DNA of 64,000 nt from Lactarius indigo. Taxonomy: Eukaryota > Basidiomycota > Agaricomycetes > Russulales > Russulaceae. The stretch covers positions 124,001 through 188,000 of the forward strand of contig JAFKAC010000004.1 in the NCBI GenBank assembly GCA_025766275.1, written 5' to 3'. Shown here piece by piece: positions 1-11,309 of this stretch (positions within the stretch are counted from its first letter, which is position 1; every line of letters begins with the position of its first letter). The notes beneath the pieces were generated by a model. That model made no database searches and had not been told where the DNA came from. It worked only from the letters and a program-made list of their open reading frames with translations. The position numbers and the translations under genes are program-made.

Positions 1-2182
1 AGGCGATGGGGGTCTACCCACATTTTGATCACTTCGTTGTCTTGTTGATGTCTTGGTTGCAGTAAGTTCGGGTTCGCCGCGAAAGTCCGTGCGGTGTTGA
101 GGGTTCTTACGAAGACTTCGGGGGGTAGGACGACGACTTCGCTGTTGTCGCTTTCCCCTTGGTCGTAATCTGGGTGTCTTGAGAGGGCGTCTGCTCTGCC
201 GTTGTTCTTCCCTTTGATGTGATGAATTTCGAAGTCATACTCCGAGAGCTCGAGTACTTCCCTTGCAACTCGTCGGCTAATCTTTTGTGGTGCTTTCCAA
301 TATTGCAGGTTGAGGTGATCCGAGTATATTTTGATCTTGTGTGGGGCTCCCGCGAGCAGCGGTCTCCAATTCCGCAACGCCTTGACTATTGCGAGCAGCT
401 CTAGATCGTAAATGTCGTAGTTTCGCTCTGCTTCCGAAAGTGTGGCTGAGTAGTAGCCTATAGGGTGTCGTTTTCCGTCAGACTTTCGTTGTAATAGTAC
501 GGCTCCCACCGCGTATCCGGAGGCATCAACCTCCAATTCGAACGGGTCTTGAAGGACTGGGTGGGCCAGTACCGGTTCTTCCGTCACCAGGCGCTTGAGG
601 GTGTTGAACGCTTTGTCTTCTTCGTCGGTCCATCTCCATTCTTCGTCTTTTCGCGTCAGCTTGGTGAGTGGTTTTGCGTGGTTTGCAAATCCGCGGATGA
701 AGAGTCGGTAAAAGTTGCAAAAGCCAAGGAACGAGCGGACGTCTTTGACTTTTGTTGGCGTTGGCCAGTCTTTGATTCCTTGAACTTTTACGGGGTCCAT
801 TCGGGTCACCCCCCTCTCAAGGATTACCCCCAGGTAATCCATCCGCGGCTGGTGGAAGAGACATTTTTCGAGTTTGAAGTAGAGATCGTGTTCTCGTGCG
901 ACGCTGAGGACGTCCCGTACCGCATTGATGTGGGCTGCCAAATCATGGTCAAAATGCGTGGCAATTCCGATATCATCCATGTAGACACGTATCGTAGTTC
1001 CCAGACGCTCGTGTTTTGCAATCGTGTCACGATAGATGTGGTTCATCATTGCCTGAAAGGTTGCGGGGGAGTTGGTCAGACCGAAGAACATGACGGTGGG
1101 CTCGAAGAGGCCGAATTTGGTCTTGAACGCTGCCTTCTCCTGGTCACCATCACGGATGCGGATGTTGTTGTATCCCCAGCGGATGTCGAGCTTCGTATAA
1201 ATATGGGCGTTACTGAGGTTGAGAATGAGGTCTTGAATGAGCGGTAGCGGGTACTGATTGTGGATAGTGTGGGAGTTGATCACCCAATAGTCCTGTACTG
1301 GGCGTAGTTTTCCGTCCTTCTTTTTGATAAAGAAGAAAGACGAGGCATACAGGGAAATAGAAGGGCGTAGGTAGCCCTGTTTCAATTTCTCGTCGAGGAA
1401 ATCTTTTAACTCGTCTTCTTCTTTTTGTGTCATCGGGTATATCTTGCAGTCGATCGCCGCTGGCGCTGATGGTTTGAAGTCGATGGCGTGATCCCACGGC
1501 CGTGACGGAGGGAAACGATGCGAGGCCTGCTCATTGAATAGCGTGTTAAATTCGGCGTATACTGGGGGTAACACGGCTGCTGTTTGCTGTTGTTTCGCGG
1601 ATATGGCCAACTCTGTCGAAGTGGTGGCTCGCGCGAAGGTTGACTCGTTCTCCAATTCTCGGACGATTGCTTCCTTCTCTGCTACGATTAAGGCCCGTAT
1701 TGTGGGCATTGTGAGTAATTCCTCGGTAGTGGCCAGAACTACCGGTTGCATATCCGGATGCATGGTTGCTGTCGCCCAACTGATTGTAGGTTCGAAAGCG
1801 CTTAGCCATGGATAACCTAGTACCATGTCTTCGCTGCCGAGATCGGTTACCAAGAAGGTCATCTTCTTGATCTGTCCACGTGTTTTCACTTCAAGGTTAA
1901 CATAATGAGTGATTAACCCAGCTTTGTTTTCCGTATTATCTATATTCCATATTTTGCGAGGGGTTTCTAGTGGCCGTATCGGGACTCCCGCCCGGGCCGC
2001 CATTCCTGGTTTGATGAAGTTATCAGTGGCTCCGGAGTCCACCAGTGCGTTTGTTTCAGTCGTTCGGTAATTCGTATTGACAGTTACTGGAATTCGCAGA
2101 GATCGGTAGCGCGTTGTCACAATTACAGAATTACATTGTAAGGCCCTCACCCAGACTGACGGGTTCAGGCGCTCTGAAAACC
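1..2182 (-). CDS. pol: Gypsy-A1 pol (protease, reverse transcriptase, partial RNase H)
   Basis: An open frame runs from the gag stop region to the left edge with no stop codon seen. In order it encodes a retropepsin (VDSGA, near 2028-2042), RT fingers (FIKKKDGKLRPVQDY), the RT active site YMDD (973-984), then the RNase H motif EVDASGYA and the TDH-like SDHLN block. Integrase is outside the window. The frame lies -1 relative to gag and starts in the gag/pol overlap, so expression would need -1 frameshifting at 2177-2183. One odd residue: the conserved QDYR arginine is Trp, explained by a C-to-T change at a CpG (g to a at 1286 on the plus strand). Family assignment to Ty3/gypsy is firm; activity is not shown. 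Confidence 0.9.
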
Positions 2183-4240
2183 CTCTTTTCCCCACAAGTC
2201 TTGAAGTATGAGGTCTTTCACCTCATCCGTGCTGTTGGCCACTTGCGTTAGCCATTCCTTCGCCTGTTCTCCCGCCGTTTTAGCCGCCTTGATGTGTGGT
2301 GCAGGCGTCGCGCTGGGCGCTGGCGTGGCATACCCCGGCAGCGATGGTTCATATTGTGATACAGGTCCTGGGGACCCCGGCCATTGTGGTGGCCAGGCAG
2401 TCTCCGTCATTCTGCTACTGGACGGGGGGTTCTGCCATTGTCTCTGCTGTCGAGGGTGCGGGCAGTTTCGTGAGAGATGTCCTGGTGCGTGACAATTATA
2501 ACACAGGACGTTCCTTAGGTCCCTCCTAGACCCGCCCCTTCCTCGTCCTCGAGCTCCAGGGCCTCCCCGTGGTGGGAAAGGCGGTGCCGGCCAATCATGA
2601 TGAGGTAATTTGTTGAAGTCGATCTCTTCTGATCCGGCTAGCCGTACCTTGGCTCGGTCCGCAGAAGTGTCCATGGCCCATGGGTTGGTTTGGGGTAGGT
2701 TCTGCGGCAACGCCCATCCTGCATTGCCGGTTTGCTTCTTCGGCTGGGTAGTCGTACTCTTGTACTCGTTGAGTCTTGCTTTGAGGTGAATATAGTTCTT
2801 CTGTCGCTTGAGGACAGCCCTCTTCCAATCGTCGAACGTTATAGGCTCATCGAACTGGAACGCGTTTTTGAACAGCTCCTTGGGCAAACCCGACGTGAAC
2901 AAGTCGATGGTTTGTGGTTCGTTGAGATGGTAATGAGCTTTCCGTGCTAGCTGTTCGAAGTCGTTGACGTACTTGTCGATATCCTCTCCCATCATTTTGA
3001 AGCCTTTTCGTAGTATGGCTTGTGCCTGCTCTCTCTCCAACGTGTTTTCGAATCGCTGACTGAACCCGTCAGCTATGGCGTCCCACAGGCCTCGAGTGTA
3101 GGGACTGATTCCTCGTTGTATTTGTCAATTGAGCCAATTCAGGAAGGATAGTACCCATTCGCTGACTGCTCCTCCCTTGATGTATGAAAGGAATAGGAGG
3201 CATCTCCTATAGTCGTTGCACATAATGGGGGCGTCTAGATTCATGCCCCAATACACATGCCACTGTGTGAGAAATTGGTCGACTTTAAGTCGGTCTCCGT
3301 CAAAGATTGAAGGTGGCTCGCCGGTTAGTTTCTCGCTGGGGTGTCCTCCGCCCCCGGTGCCTCCTCCATCAGCGCCGCCTCCACCTCCACCTCCTCCACC
3401 TCCTCCACCGCCAGGCGGGGCATGAGGTGGTCCTCTTGGTGGCTCGGTTCTTCGTAGGTCGAACGGGATGCCTCCCCCTGGCGGTGGCGGCGGGTCTTCT
3501 CCCGGTCCTCCCACCCCTGGGGGTAACTCCATTGTTGGTCGTCGTCCAGACGGAGGGTCTCCTCTGTCTGACCCTATCGCTCTGAAGATCGCGGCATCGT
3601 CTGTGGTCATACGTACTCCTGTCTCTGGGTTGATGGGCATAATGATGTCTCTGGCTTCGTCGCGTACTACGCGTGCTTCTTCCATCGCGACTTCTTCCAT
3701 TGCTCGCGTTATCGTTGCCATAATGGCTGGCGATCGGATGTGAATTGGTTCTGGTTCGGTAATGTGTGCAGACTCAGCTCGTTCTACGAGGAGATCTTGT
3801 ATAGCTCCTCCGCTTGTTTCCGTCTGATCCGGTTCTCGTCCTTCGCTTTCTTCGTGGCTTTGTCCGCTTTCACTTTCTTCAGATACTACTTCTCTGGTCG
3901 AGTGCTCTCGTTCTTGCCCGTCGATGGGGCCCCACTCTGATCTAGTATTAAGTTCTCGCGCGTCAATGTCGCAGCGATATCGAGGTCCGGTTGGTCGTAT
4001 AGCGTCCCACTGGGAGTCTATGGGGTTCCACGCAACTTCTACCCAACACAGGTGGTCAAAATTGAACTCAACTGGACGGAACCTGCTGGGTCCGTTGAAC
4101 TCCACGAAGTATCCGGTTTCTTCTTGTCGTTCCCTCCAACTGGCAGCTTGTAAAAAGCGCGTGGGGACGTTACGCTCTCCTCTTCTTTGGAGCGAATAAG
4201 GACGGAAGCTCGTCCACTGGTCTCTTGTTGTTACGGCCAC
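2165..4240 (-). pseudogene. gag: Gypsy-A1 gag, broken by one nonsense codon
   Basis: Capsid-nucleocapsid polyprotein. The N-terminal half is acidic and followed by Pro- and Gly-rich low-complexity stretches (a long Gly run near 3380-3420). The capsid-like part follows, then a zinc knuckle of form C-x2-C-x4-H-x4-C (CYNCHAPGHLSRNC) before the stop at 2165-2167. A TGA at 3125-3127 interrupts the frame; Gypsy-A2 has CGA (Arg) at the same place, and the frame is otherwise continuous. The start is uncertain: no convincing ATG lies near 4240, where the frame opens with a GTG, so a non-ATG start or a spliced leader is possible. Confidence 0.85.
2177..2183 (-). promoter_or_regulatory. Candidate -1 ribosomal frameshift site in Gypsy-A gag
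   Basis: On the minus strand the heptamer GGGTTTT sits in the gag frame as G-GGT-TTT, nine bases before the gag TGA. This fits the canonical X-XXY-YYZ slippery pattern. Pol continues in the -1 frame without a stop. The same heptamer and spacing occur in Gypsy-A2 (near 11328-11334). The role is inferred from frame relations; no downstream pseudoknot was modelled. Confidence 0.7.
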
Positions 4241-4246
4241 GATGGT

Positions 4247-4257
4247 ATCTTGGTCTT
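4247..4257 (-). promoter_or_regulatory. Putative primer-binding site of Gypsy-A1
   Basis: Two bases (TT) after the LTR end, the element reads AAGACCAAGAT. This is exactly complementary to ATCTTGGTCTT, the downstream arm of the LTR hairpin at 4477-4503. No tRNA-type TGG site is present. This resembles the self-primed Tf1/sushi mechanism, in which the mRNA 5' end anneals to the binding site. Gypsy-A2 conserves both elements. Confidence 0.6.
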
Positions 4258-4259
4258 AA

Positions 4260-4763
4260 TGTAACGTCATCACGACGTTAGCTCGACTAGAGCTCGGATG
4301 GCGGTAACGACTTAGCGGTATATCGGTTGTCTACTTGAAGATGCGGAGGTCCAAGCCCTTGCCTTGGTGAATACACGGAGGTACACTGGCAAGCTCGTGA
4401 TGTTCTTGTGATGAAATTGAGCAACTTAGATAAGAGAGAAAGGAACAAGAAGGAAGAAGGCAAGTGACGATTCAAGAAGACCAAGATGGCGTATCTTGGT
4501 CTTCACAAGACATCTTAAATACAAGTCGAGCAGGCTTTGAAGCGCTGCTATGAGTCACAGTAAGGTAGCGTCCAACGTATCGCAGAAACAACTCGAACCC
4601 TAATACTACTAGTACCTGTACTAGTGGCGTCGGTCATCAGTCAGCTATCGTACTCGTATCACCTATCGCACCACCGTATCACCGTAGGTAAGTCCGCAAC
4701 TAATCTACCTTACCGCCGTAGTTGCAACCGGTACAGTAAGGGTAAACGGATCGAAACGTAACA
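4260..4763 (-). repeat. Gypsy-A1 5' LTR (504 bp)
   Basis: Bounded by TGTAACG and CGTAACA on the plus strand, with the internal region on the left. A second copy of the family is at 37527-38652, with a nested insertion. In element sense it has a TATA-like TATTTAAG near 4512 and, about 35 nt later, a hairpin with perfect 11-nt arms (4477-4503). Confidence 0.88.
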
Positions 4764-5274
4764 CTCTGCTTCGGCATCGCTACACGTTCAGGGAGCAGGT
4801 CAATCGTCCTCTGACCCAATCCCTTCACCCCGTTTTGCATCTCCTACTCCGACAGTAGCTTCGGAGCATTCTTACCATTCGGCGCACTCTTCCTCCAACG
4901 AGACACTCGTTGACGACCCCCAAGCACCCCCTGTAGTTTATCAGCAAGAAATCTTTGCTGGTGAAGAAGTCCACTACAGGTTCTCTCTAGACGGCGAACC
5001 ACAAAACGACGCGGAAGCATACGTCCACGCCATCTACTACGACAGAGATTTCCGTTTCGCCCTCTTAGAACTTCACGGAGCATTTGGCCTTGTTGCAGGC
5101 ACTCCTTTCACCGTCCCTCAGCTGATCGCTTTTGCGGCAGCATTAGTCCCCGAACTTTCTCCTCCCCCATCCGCCCACTCCCACGATAGCTCCCAAAGGG
5201 AAACAGAGAGCAGCGCAAGCTCAAGCTCAGTATCCCACAGGAGTGACGTCCAAGTACAGAACGATCCTCTCTAA
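4764..5274 (+). CDS. Gypsy-B1 leader frame (ORF0, 5' truncated)
   Basis: An open frame without an ATG, ending at TAA 5272-5274. It encodes a Ser/Pro-rich start and then a conserved block containing VVYQQE, FAGEEVHYRFSL and YYDRDFRFALLELHGAFGLVAG. I recall similar sequence as the N-terminus of gag polyproteins in other mushroom gypsy elements. Gag continues in the +1 frame, and the switch lies near a run of five C's (about 5163). The same arrangement occurs in Gypsy-B2 (23604-24275). It may be the true gag N-terminus reached by splicing or frameshifting, or a shared old frameshift. Confidence 0.55.
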
Positions 5275-5410
5275 AGAAGAAAAAGAGTGGATCAAGAACT
5301 TCGACAACTGGGACGACTTCGACGAAGACGAACAGCTTCGCCTCATCGAAGACAGACGGGAGTCGATTAAAAAGTACGAGGAAAGAAAAAGACAGGACGA
5401 ATTAGATAAG

Positions 5411-6637
5411 ATGTCCGCCGCCGCCGCCGCTCCACCTACACCCACAGTCCCTGCTCCGCCCCCAACTCTCAACGACTGCTTGCGCCTAATAAGCGATCTA
5501 GGCCAAGTAGTCGGCATACTCACACAAAAGGTCACGGACTTGACCGCACAGGTTTCAGCAACCGCGGCCAAGCCCAGCCCGAAACACAAGGAAGTAGTGG
5601 CCCGTCCCAAAGCATGGGATGGGAAAGGCAACTCTACAGATGCCCGTCACTTCCTTGCCGCCTTCCATAATTGGGCAGGCTCACAGCAGGACGCTATGAA
5701 CACCTGGGACCCGGCCCAGGGCATGTACTTCCGGGCAGAAGACCGCTGGATAATGGCGGTTCTTAACCTCATGGAAGGGGAGGCCAAGTCATGGGCTCTC
5801 CCCTATCTCGAACAACTTCAGTCCAACAATATCCCGTTCGGTGGCTCTTGGGACGATTTCGTCAAAGAGTTTAACCGACGGTTTTCGCCCCTCGATACCA
5901 CAGAAACGGCGAGGGAGCAGCTGAAGAAGACAAAACAGGGCCGCGGATCGGTTGCAGAGTACCGATCCGTGTTCGAACAATACTCTGGACAGACTGGATG
6001 GTCAAAAGCAGACCTCCGCACCCGCTTTTACGACGGTCTTTCGGACCGCGTAAAAGACGCTCTTGCCTTGACGGACAAGGCCCATGTCAACTTCGACGAC
6101 CTCAAGCAGGTCTCACAATCGCTGGATCAGCGACTGAGACAGAGGGACTCGGAGAAGAAGGGCAGTTCGTCCAGCCAGTCGATCTTGCCTGCAGGCAAGC
6201 CGTCCGATCCAGACGCGATGCAAGTCGACGCATCACGTCAGCAGGGATCCGGCACGAGCAAGCCCGCATCCGGCGGAAAGACCCGGCAGGATTATCAAAA
6301 ACACATGCAAGGCAAGTGTTACGGGTGTGGTTCTAAGGACCACTCAAAGAAGGATGGAAACCACGAACGCGACGTGTGCCACCATTGTCAAAAGGTCGGA
6401 CATAGGGCACCCGTCTGCATGCTCAAATTTATGGGGAAACCTGCCAAAGCGAAAGCTGCGGCCAGTAGTGAGGAGACCCCCTCCCAACCTTCTTCCAGTC
6501 AGTCGGCGGCTTCCACCGCCCAATCAAGTACTTCCGCACCGCCCAAAGCCAATACGTCCCAGGCAGACGTGGCAAAGTTATTGGCGGCGCTCACAGCCCA
6601 ACAAGAGCAAATCAACGCTCTTAAGGCGGCTTTTTAG
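5411..6637 (+). CDS. gag: Gypsy-B1 gag
   Basis: Gag polyprotein; 408 codons from the first ATG, though the frame is open further upstream (a GTG at 5243 and beyond). An Ala/Pro-rich start and a heptad-like segment (residues about 30-50) precede a retrotransposon capsid domain (RFLAAF-type DARHFLAAFHNW, then FVKEFNRRFSPLDTTETA and the YDGLSDRVKDAL block). Two zinc knuckles follow, the second CHHCQKVGHRAPVC. It ends with a Gln-rich tail (LLAALTAQQEQINALKAAF). The product should package element RNA in virus-like particles. This frame is intact. Confidence 0.88.
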   Translation: MSAAAAAPPTPTVPAPPPTLNDCLRLISDLGQVVGILTQKVTDLTAQVSATAAKPSPKHKEVVARPKAWDGKGNSTDARHFLAAFHNWAGSQQDAMNTWDPAQGMYFRAEDRWIMAVLNLMEGEAKSWALPYLEQLQSNNIPFGGSWDDFVKEFNRRFSPLDTTETAREQLKKTKQGRGSVAEYRSVFEQYSGQTGWSKADLRTRFYDGLSDRVKDALALTDKAHVNFDDLKQVSQSLDQRLRQRDSEKKGSSSSQSILPAGKPSDPDAMQVDASRQQGSGTSKPASGGKTRQDYQKHMQGKCYGCGSKDHSKKDGNHERDVCHHCQKVGHRAPVCMLKFMGKPAKAKAAASSEETPSQPSSSQSAASTAQSSTSAPPKANTSQADVAKLLAALTAQQEQINALKAAF

Positions 6638-6849
6638 ATCCAGGGGTAGTCATAGCTGCGGACTCCCCCTGTAAAACAGATACGGTTGACTCGGCTTCAT
6701 GTAGTTGTAAGATATGCCTACGATCTCGCCTCGTTTCGGACTCGGACCAATCTGTAATTCCTACGTACCATTCTGTTTCTGCCTGTAAAGTTGATAGTAG
6801 TGATGTCTCGGCTTCCTGTTCTGATTCTACATCTACATCTGCCTCGGAG

Positions 6850-9800
6850 ATGAACAATAGTATTAGTGTTCCGATTGCTCCACAAATTGTAGCAGCGCCG
6901 CAAGTGATGATTTCTGATGCAGCGCTTTCTTCATGTATTATTCCCGAAACAAAAGATAGCAGATCTCATTTTCATATTTCTGTTGAATTACAAGGACGTC
7001 ATCGTACTGTAAAAGTAGCAGCCATGGTAGACTCCGGAGCAACCTCGTTGTTCCTGGACAAAAAGTACGCTGACCGCCACAAGATGTTGCAAGTTCCGTT
7101 GGAGCATCCCATTACCCTCTACAATATAGATGGGACGCTCAATGAAGCCGGCAGTATTACCCATAAAGTAACACTCGTTCTTAAAGTCGGTCCTAGTGCA
7201 GAAAAGTTCGACTTTATGGTCACTTCACTAGGCCCAGAACGAGTCATACTGGGACTGCCTTGGCTTAGACATCGGAACCCGCACATAAATTGGCAGGAAG
7301 GCACTATGCGTCTCAACTCCAGCGCTGAAATAGCCGCACCGGAGATAGAGATAGAGGTGACGCGCATTATGGCGAACCGTATGGAACGCCGCCGTCTCCT
7401 TGCGGAGAAAGTGTTGGACACAGTCTCTGACGAAGTTTTCTGTTTGGCTGGTTTCACGTACTCTCAGCAGATTGCGGAGAAAGCGATAACCTCCAAACCT
7501 AAGAAAACCTTCGAAGAGATGGTCCCTGAACACTATCGTGACTTCGCAAAAGTTTTCTCTGAGGAAGAATCCCAGAGACTCCCTGAGCATCAACCATGGG
7601 ACCACGCCATAGACCTCGAACCAGATGCAGTCAAGCACTGGAAGGTCAAGACGTACCCCATGTCACCCAGTGAGCAAGTGGAATTGGATAAATTCTTAGA
7701 CGAACACATAGGGAAAGGATATTTAGTGCCATCTAAGTCACCAATGGCATCCCCCGTGTTCTTCATAAAGAAAAAGGACGGCAAGCTCCGTCTCGTCCAA
7801 GACTATCGGCGTCTTAACAAAATCACCATTAAGAACTGATATCCACTCCCGCTCGCTGCCGACATTATTAATAGGCTTAAGGGGGCTCAATACTTCACTA
7901 AATTCGACGTTCGATGGGGATACCATAATATCCGCATCAAAGAAGGCGATGAATGGAAAGGTGCTATTGTCACCAATAGGGGTCTATACGAGCCGAAAGT
8001 CATGTACTTCGGCATGACTAATAGCCCTGCTACTTTCCAAGCCTTAATGAACGCCGTCTTTGCTGATCTTATCGCACAAGGAGAGGTCGCTGTATACATG
8101 GATGACATTCTCATCTATAGCAATAACCTTAAGCACCATCGCAAAATCGTACGCGAGGTGCTGACACGGTTAGAGCAATACGACCTTTATCTCAAACCGG
8201 AAAAGTGCGATTTTGAGAAGCAAGAAATGGAGTATCTTGGGATGATTATCCGTCCCGGAGAAGTGCAGATGGACCCTGGCAAGGTCTCTGCAGTAAAGGA
8301 GTGGCCAACCCCGACTACGCTCAAAGAAGTAAGAGCATTTATCGGGTTCGCCAATTTCTATAGAAGGTTCATTAAAGACTTCGCGGCCATCGCCCGCCCC
8401 CTTCATGACCTTACTAAGAAAGACACTCCTTGGATATGGCAGTCTGAACAGCAGAAAGCCTTTGACCTGTTGAAGGAACGATTCGTACAAGAACCTATTC
8501 TTAAGGTTTACGATCCGAACCTTCCAACCAGAGTCGAGGTGGATGCTTCAGGATTTGCTACCGGCGGTATTTTAACTCAGAAGTACCCGGATGGTCTCTG
8601 GCACCCTATTGCGTATCGCTCACAGTCCATGAGCAAAGAAGAACGCAATTATGAGATCTATGACAGAGAAATGCTCGGCTTAATCCGTGCCTTAGAGGAT
8701 TGGAGACATTTCCTTGAAGGTATCTCTTTTGAAGTGATCACCGACCATAAGAATATGGAATGGTGGGCAACCATGAAAAACTTAAATAGGCGCCAAGCTA
8801 GATGGGCCCTATTCTTAAGTCGGTTCGCCTTTAAAATCACTTACAAAAAGGGAGAATCTATGCAAGCCGACGCATTAAGTCGTTTCTCACGAGACCAAGT
8901 CCGAGATTCTGAAGATAACCGCCAGGTCCAGGTGTTAAAACCTGAGCATTTCCTAGCTGCCGCTAAAGCGCACTTCATCCCCGAAACAGACTCCCTAGGG
9001 AGTCGCATTAAGCTCGCATCGATTAGAGAAGCTGAAGTCATAGAGGGTCTTAAAAGTATATCTAAGACCGCTCCTAAAGCTCTCACCGATGGCATCTTAA
9101 TGTGGGAAGAAGAAGATGGTTTCGTCTACCACCGGGGTAAATTATATGTCCCAAACGATCGTACCCTTCGTAGGGATGTGGTAAAGTCTTGCCACGATTC
9201 GGTCACTACCGGACACCCTGGGAAGAATGGAACCATAGAGCTAGTCAGTCGCTATTATTGGTGGCCGCGCATGTCAGGCTTTATCGCCTCATACGTAGAA
9301 GGATGTGATCGATGCCAACGTTACCGCAAAGATCTACACCCAAAAGCAACTATTCAGCCGCAAGAAGTTCCTGAGGGACCATGGCAGATAGTAGGAATCG
9401 ATCTAATCGGTCCACTGCCCATGTCACGTGGGAAGGATATGATCTTAAATATCGTAGATCATTATACCAAACAGATCCATCTGTTCCCAGTGACCTCTCA
9501 GATTACGGCTGATGGGGTGGCATCCATCTACTTTGAACAAATCTTCCCCCTGCATGGGATCCCTCGCAAAGTCATTAGCGATAGGGGACCCCAGTTTGCA
9601 GCGCGAAGCATGCGAGCCCTTTATAAGCGACTCGGAATAGACGCAGGTCTTACTACAGCCTATCACCCTCAAGCTAATGGACAGGTTGAGCGCAAAAATC
9701 AAGAAGTTGAAATATATTTGCGCATGTTCATTAGCAAGAGACAGGATGATTGGGCAGACCTGCTTCCTACAGCAGAATTCGTAGTCAATAGTAGACTCAA

Positions 9801-10521
9801 CTCAGCTACGGGTCATACACCCTTTGAGCTACTATACGGCTTCACGCCGGACTTCACCATTCCTGCTGGTAGACCCACAGGTATTCCACAGCTCGACAAG
9901 CGCCTTCAGCACTTAGTTTCCGCTCGCAAGGATGCAGAGGCGGCTCTACGCCTAAGTAAAAGGCGAATGCAGACAGACGTTGAACAAAGGACTAAGCCAT
10001 ATTCCTTCAACGTTGGGGATAAAGTCTGGTTGCAAGCTAAGCAAATAAAGATACATCAACAGTCGTCCAAATTGGGACCAAAACAATTAGGCCCATTTGA
10101 AGTCACTAAAGTCATAAGTGACGTCGACTATAAGCTTGCACTACCCCCTGCATTATGGATCCATGATGTATTTCATGTAGACCGTCTTTCTCCTTACAAA
10201 GGAAACGAAGTCAATGGGCTCACGCCTCCACCACCCGATCCAATAACGGTCAAGGGAGAAGAAGAGTATGAAGTTGACCATATAAGAGATTCTAAACTCT
10301 TTGGTCGTACTCTTAAATACCTTGTCCGCTGGAAAGGATATGGTGAGGGTGAGGACACTTGGGAACCGGCTAAAAACTTAGCGCATGCCCCTGATGCGGT
10401 TAAGGAATTCCATTCCTCAAACCCGGGCGCGCCTAGAAAAATAGCGGCTCTTATTTACGCGTCCTTGCCTTGGCAAGCTCATCATGTGGATACATTGGCC
10501 AACGCGGACGTCGACCCTTAA
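6850..10521 (+). pseudogene. pol: Gypsy-B1 pol with one in-frame stop in RT
   Basis: 1224 codons from ATG to final stop, the same length as intact Gypsy-B2 pol. It has the protease (VDSGA), RT (YMDD), RNase H, H2C2 zinc finger, DDE integrase and C-terminal chromodomain. The frame is open except for TGA at 7837-7839, where Gypsy-B2 has CGA (KNRYPLPL region of RT). This truncates the protein at residue 329, before the polymerase active site. The change is a C-to-T at a CpG. The frame is also open upstream of the ATG to the gag stop (6635-6637), as expected for -1 frameshifting. Confidence 0.92.
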
Positions 10522-10533
10522 GGAGGGGGGTGA

Positions 10534-11309
10534 TGTCATGGACGCTTTATTTTCGCCTTATTTTTCCGTATTTTTACGGATTTATTTGGTGGAAATATGA
10601 GACTCCAACGCTGCGCTCAAACATCCAAGCCCTTATCATTAGATATGATAAGATGGTTAGTCACGTGACGCCAACATGTGCACCCACAAGCACGTGACCC
10701 TAGGATAGTAACTTCCTTATCAGATGTTACCTCTTAAGGGCACTTTCCTTATTAGTACTATAGTTTCTATTGGACGATAAGCAGGGAATGTTCTAGATAG
10801 TTCTAGATTACATTGTTATAGGGTTGTGACTCATAGATAAGGACACGTCATTGTTCTGTCAGCGTTAATGACTGTGCATCAGTCAGCACAATAAGATAAC
10901 GCTATTATTAGACACGACGCGTCAGCGCCTGACTCATTACTATTACACATACCTTTAGTAATAAGGTTCCGTAGTAATTCGAACTCAGCCGCAGCATAGT
11001 ATATAAACCCTCATGTAGCGTCCTGAGTGGAACCAACTTGTCCTCTTGGTTCTCCACTCAGGTGCGTATCATCTCCTGTATTCCCTTACTTCTCCAATAT
11101 TAACTTGTCCTCTTGGTTCTCCACTCAGCGTGCCACTGCGTGATCACCTTGCCTTTGGTCTTGTATAAAGACCTCACGTGTGCATACCCTCCGCAGTGAC
11201 TGTACGTTCGGCGCGTGACTTGTCTCCGTGCTAGGCTTGAGCGTGTTCCCAGTTCAGTTCACTTACACCCTTCCTTGGTCTAGTTGTCGCGATAAGTCAT
11301 ACCGCTACA
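10534..11309 (+). repeat. Gypsy-B1 3' LTR (776 bp)
   Basis: Starts TGTCATGG and ends CCGCTACA, preceded by the purine-rich tract AAGGAGGGGGGTGA. It is colinear with the Gypsy-B2 LTRs with scattered substitutions, so B1 is older than B2. It has a TATATAAA box and the duplicated ~27-bp transcript-start motif. Confidence 0.92.

Larger units (their letters stand above)
1..4763 (-). mobile_element. Gypsy-A1, Ty3/gypsy retrotransposon (5' half in window)
   Basis: A minus-strand gypsy element. Reading right to left it has the 5' LTR (4260-4763), a priming site, gag, then pol through protease, reverse transcriptase and part of RNase H. It runs off the left edge before integrase and the 3' LTR. Its right end abuts the interior of Gypsy-B1. 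The matching point in Gypsy-B2 is 23764/23765, so A1 appears to have inserted into the B1 leader. CTCTG (4764-4768) is the expected right TSD copy; the left copy lies outside the window. Gag carries a nonsense codon, so this copy is probably not autonomous. Confidence 0.93.
4764..11309 (+). mobile_element. Gypsy-B1, chromoviral Ty3/gypsy element lacking its left end
   Basis: Closely related along its whole length to Gypsy-B2. It lacks the 5' LTR and about 700 bp of leader because Gypsy-A1 sits at its left. It has a leader frame, gag, pol with chromodomain, and a 3' LTR (10534-11309). The right flank resumes in Gypsy-A2 gag; GACGG (11310-11314) is the expected TSD. The insertion point falls at the gag/pol junction of Gypsy-A2. 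A TGA in RT makes it defective. Confidence 0.92.

Noticed and set aside
549..1247. 232-codon plus-strand frame
   Set aside because: A shadow of the Gypsy-A1 RT/RNase H frame on the minus strand.
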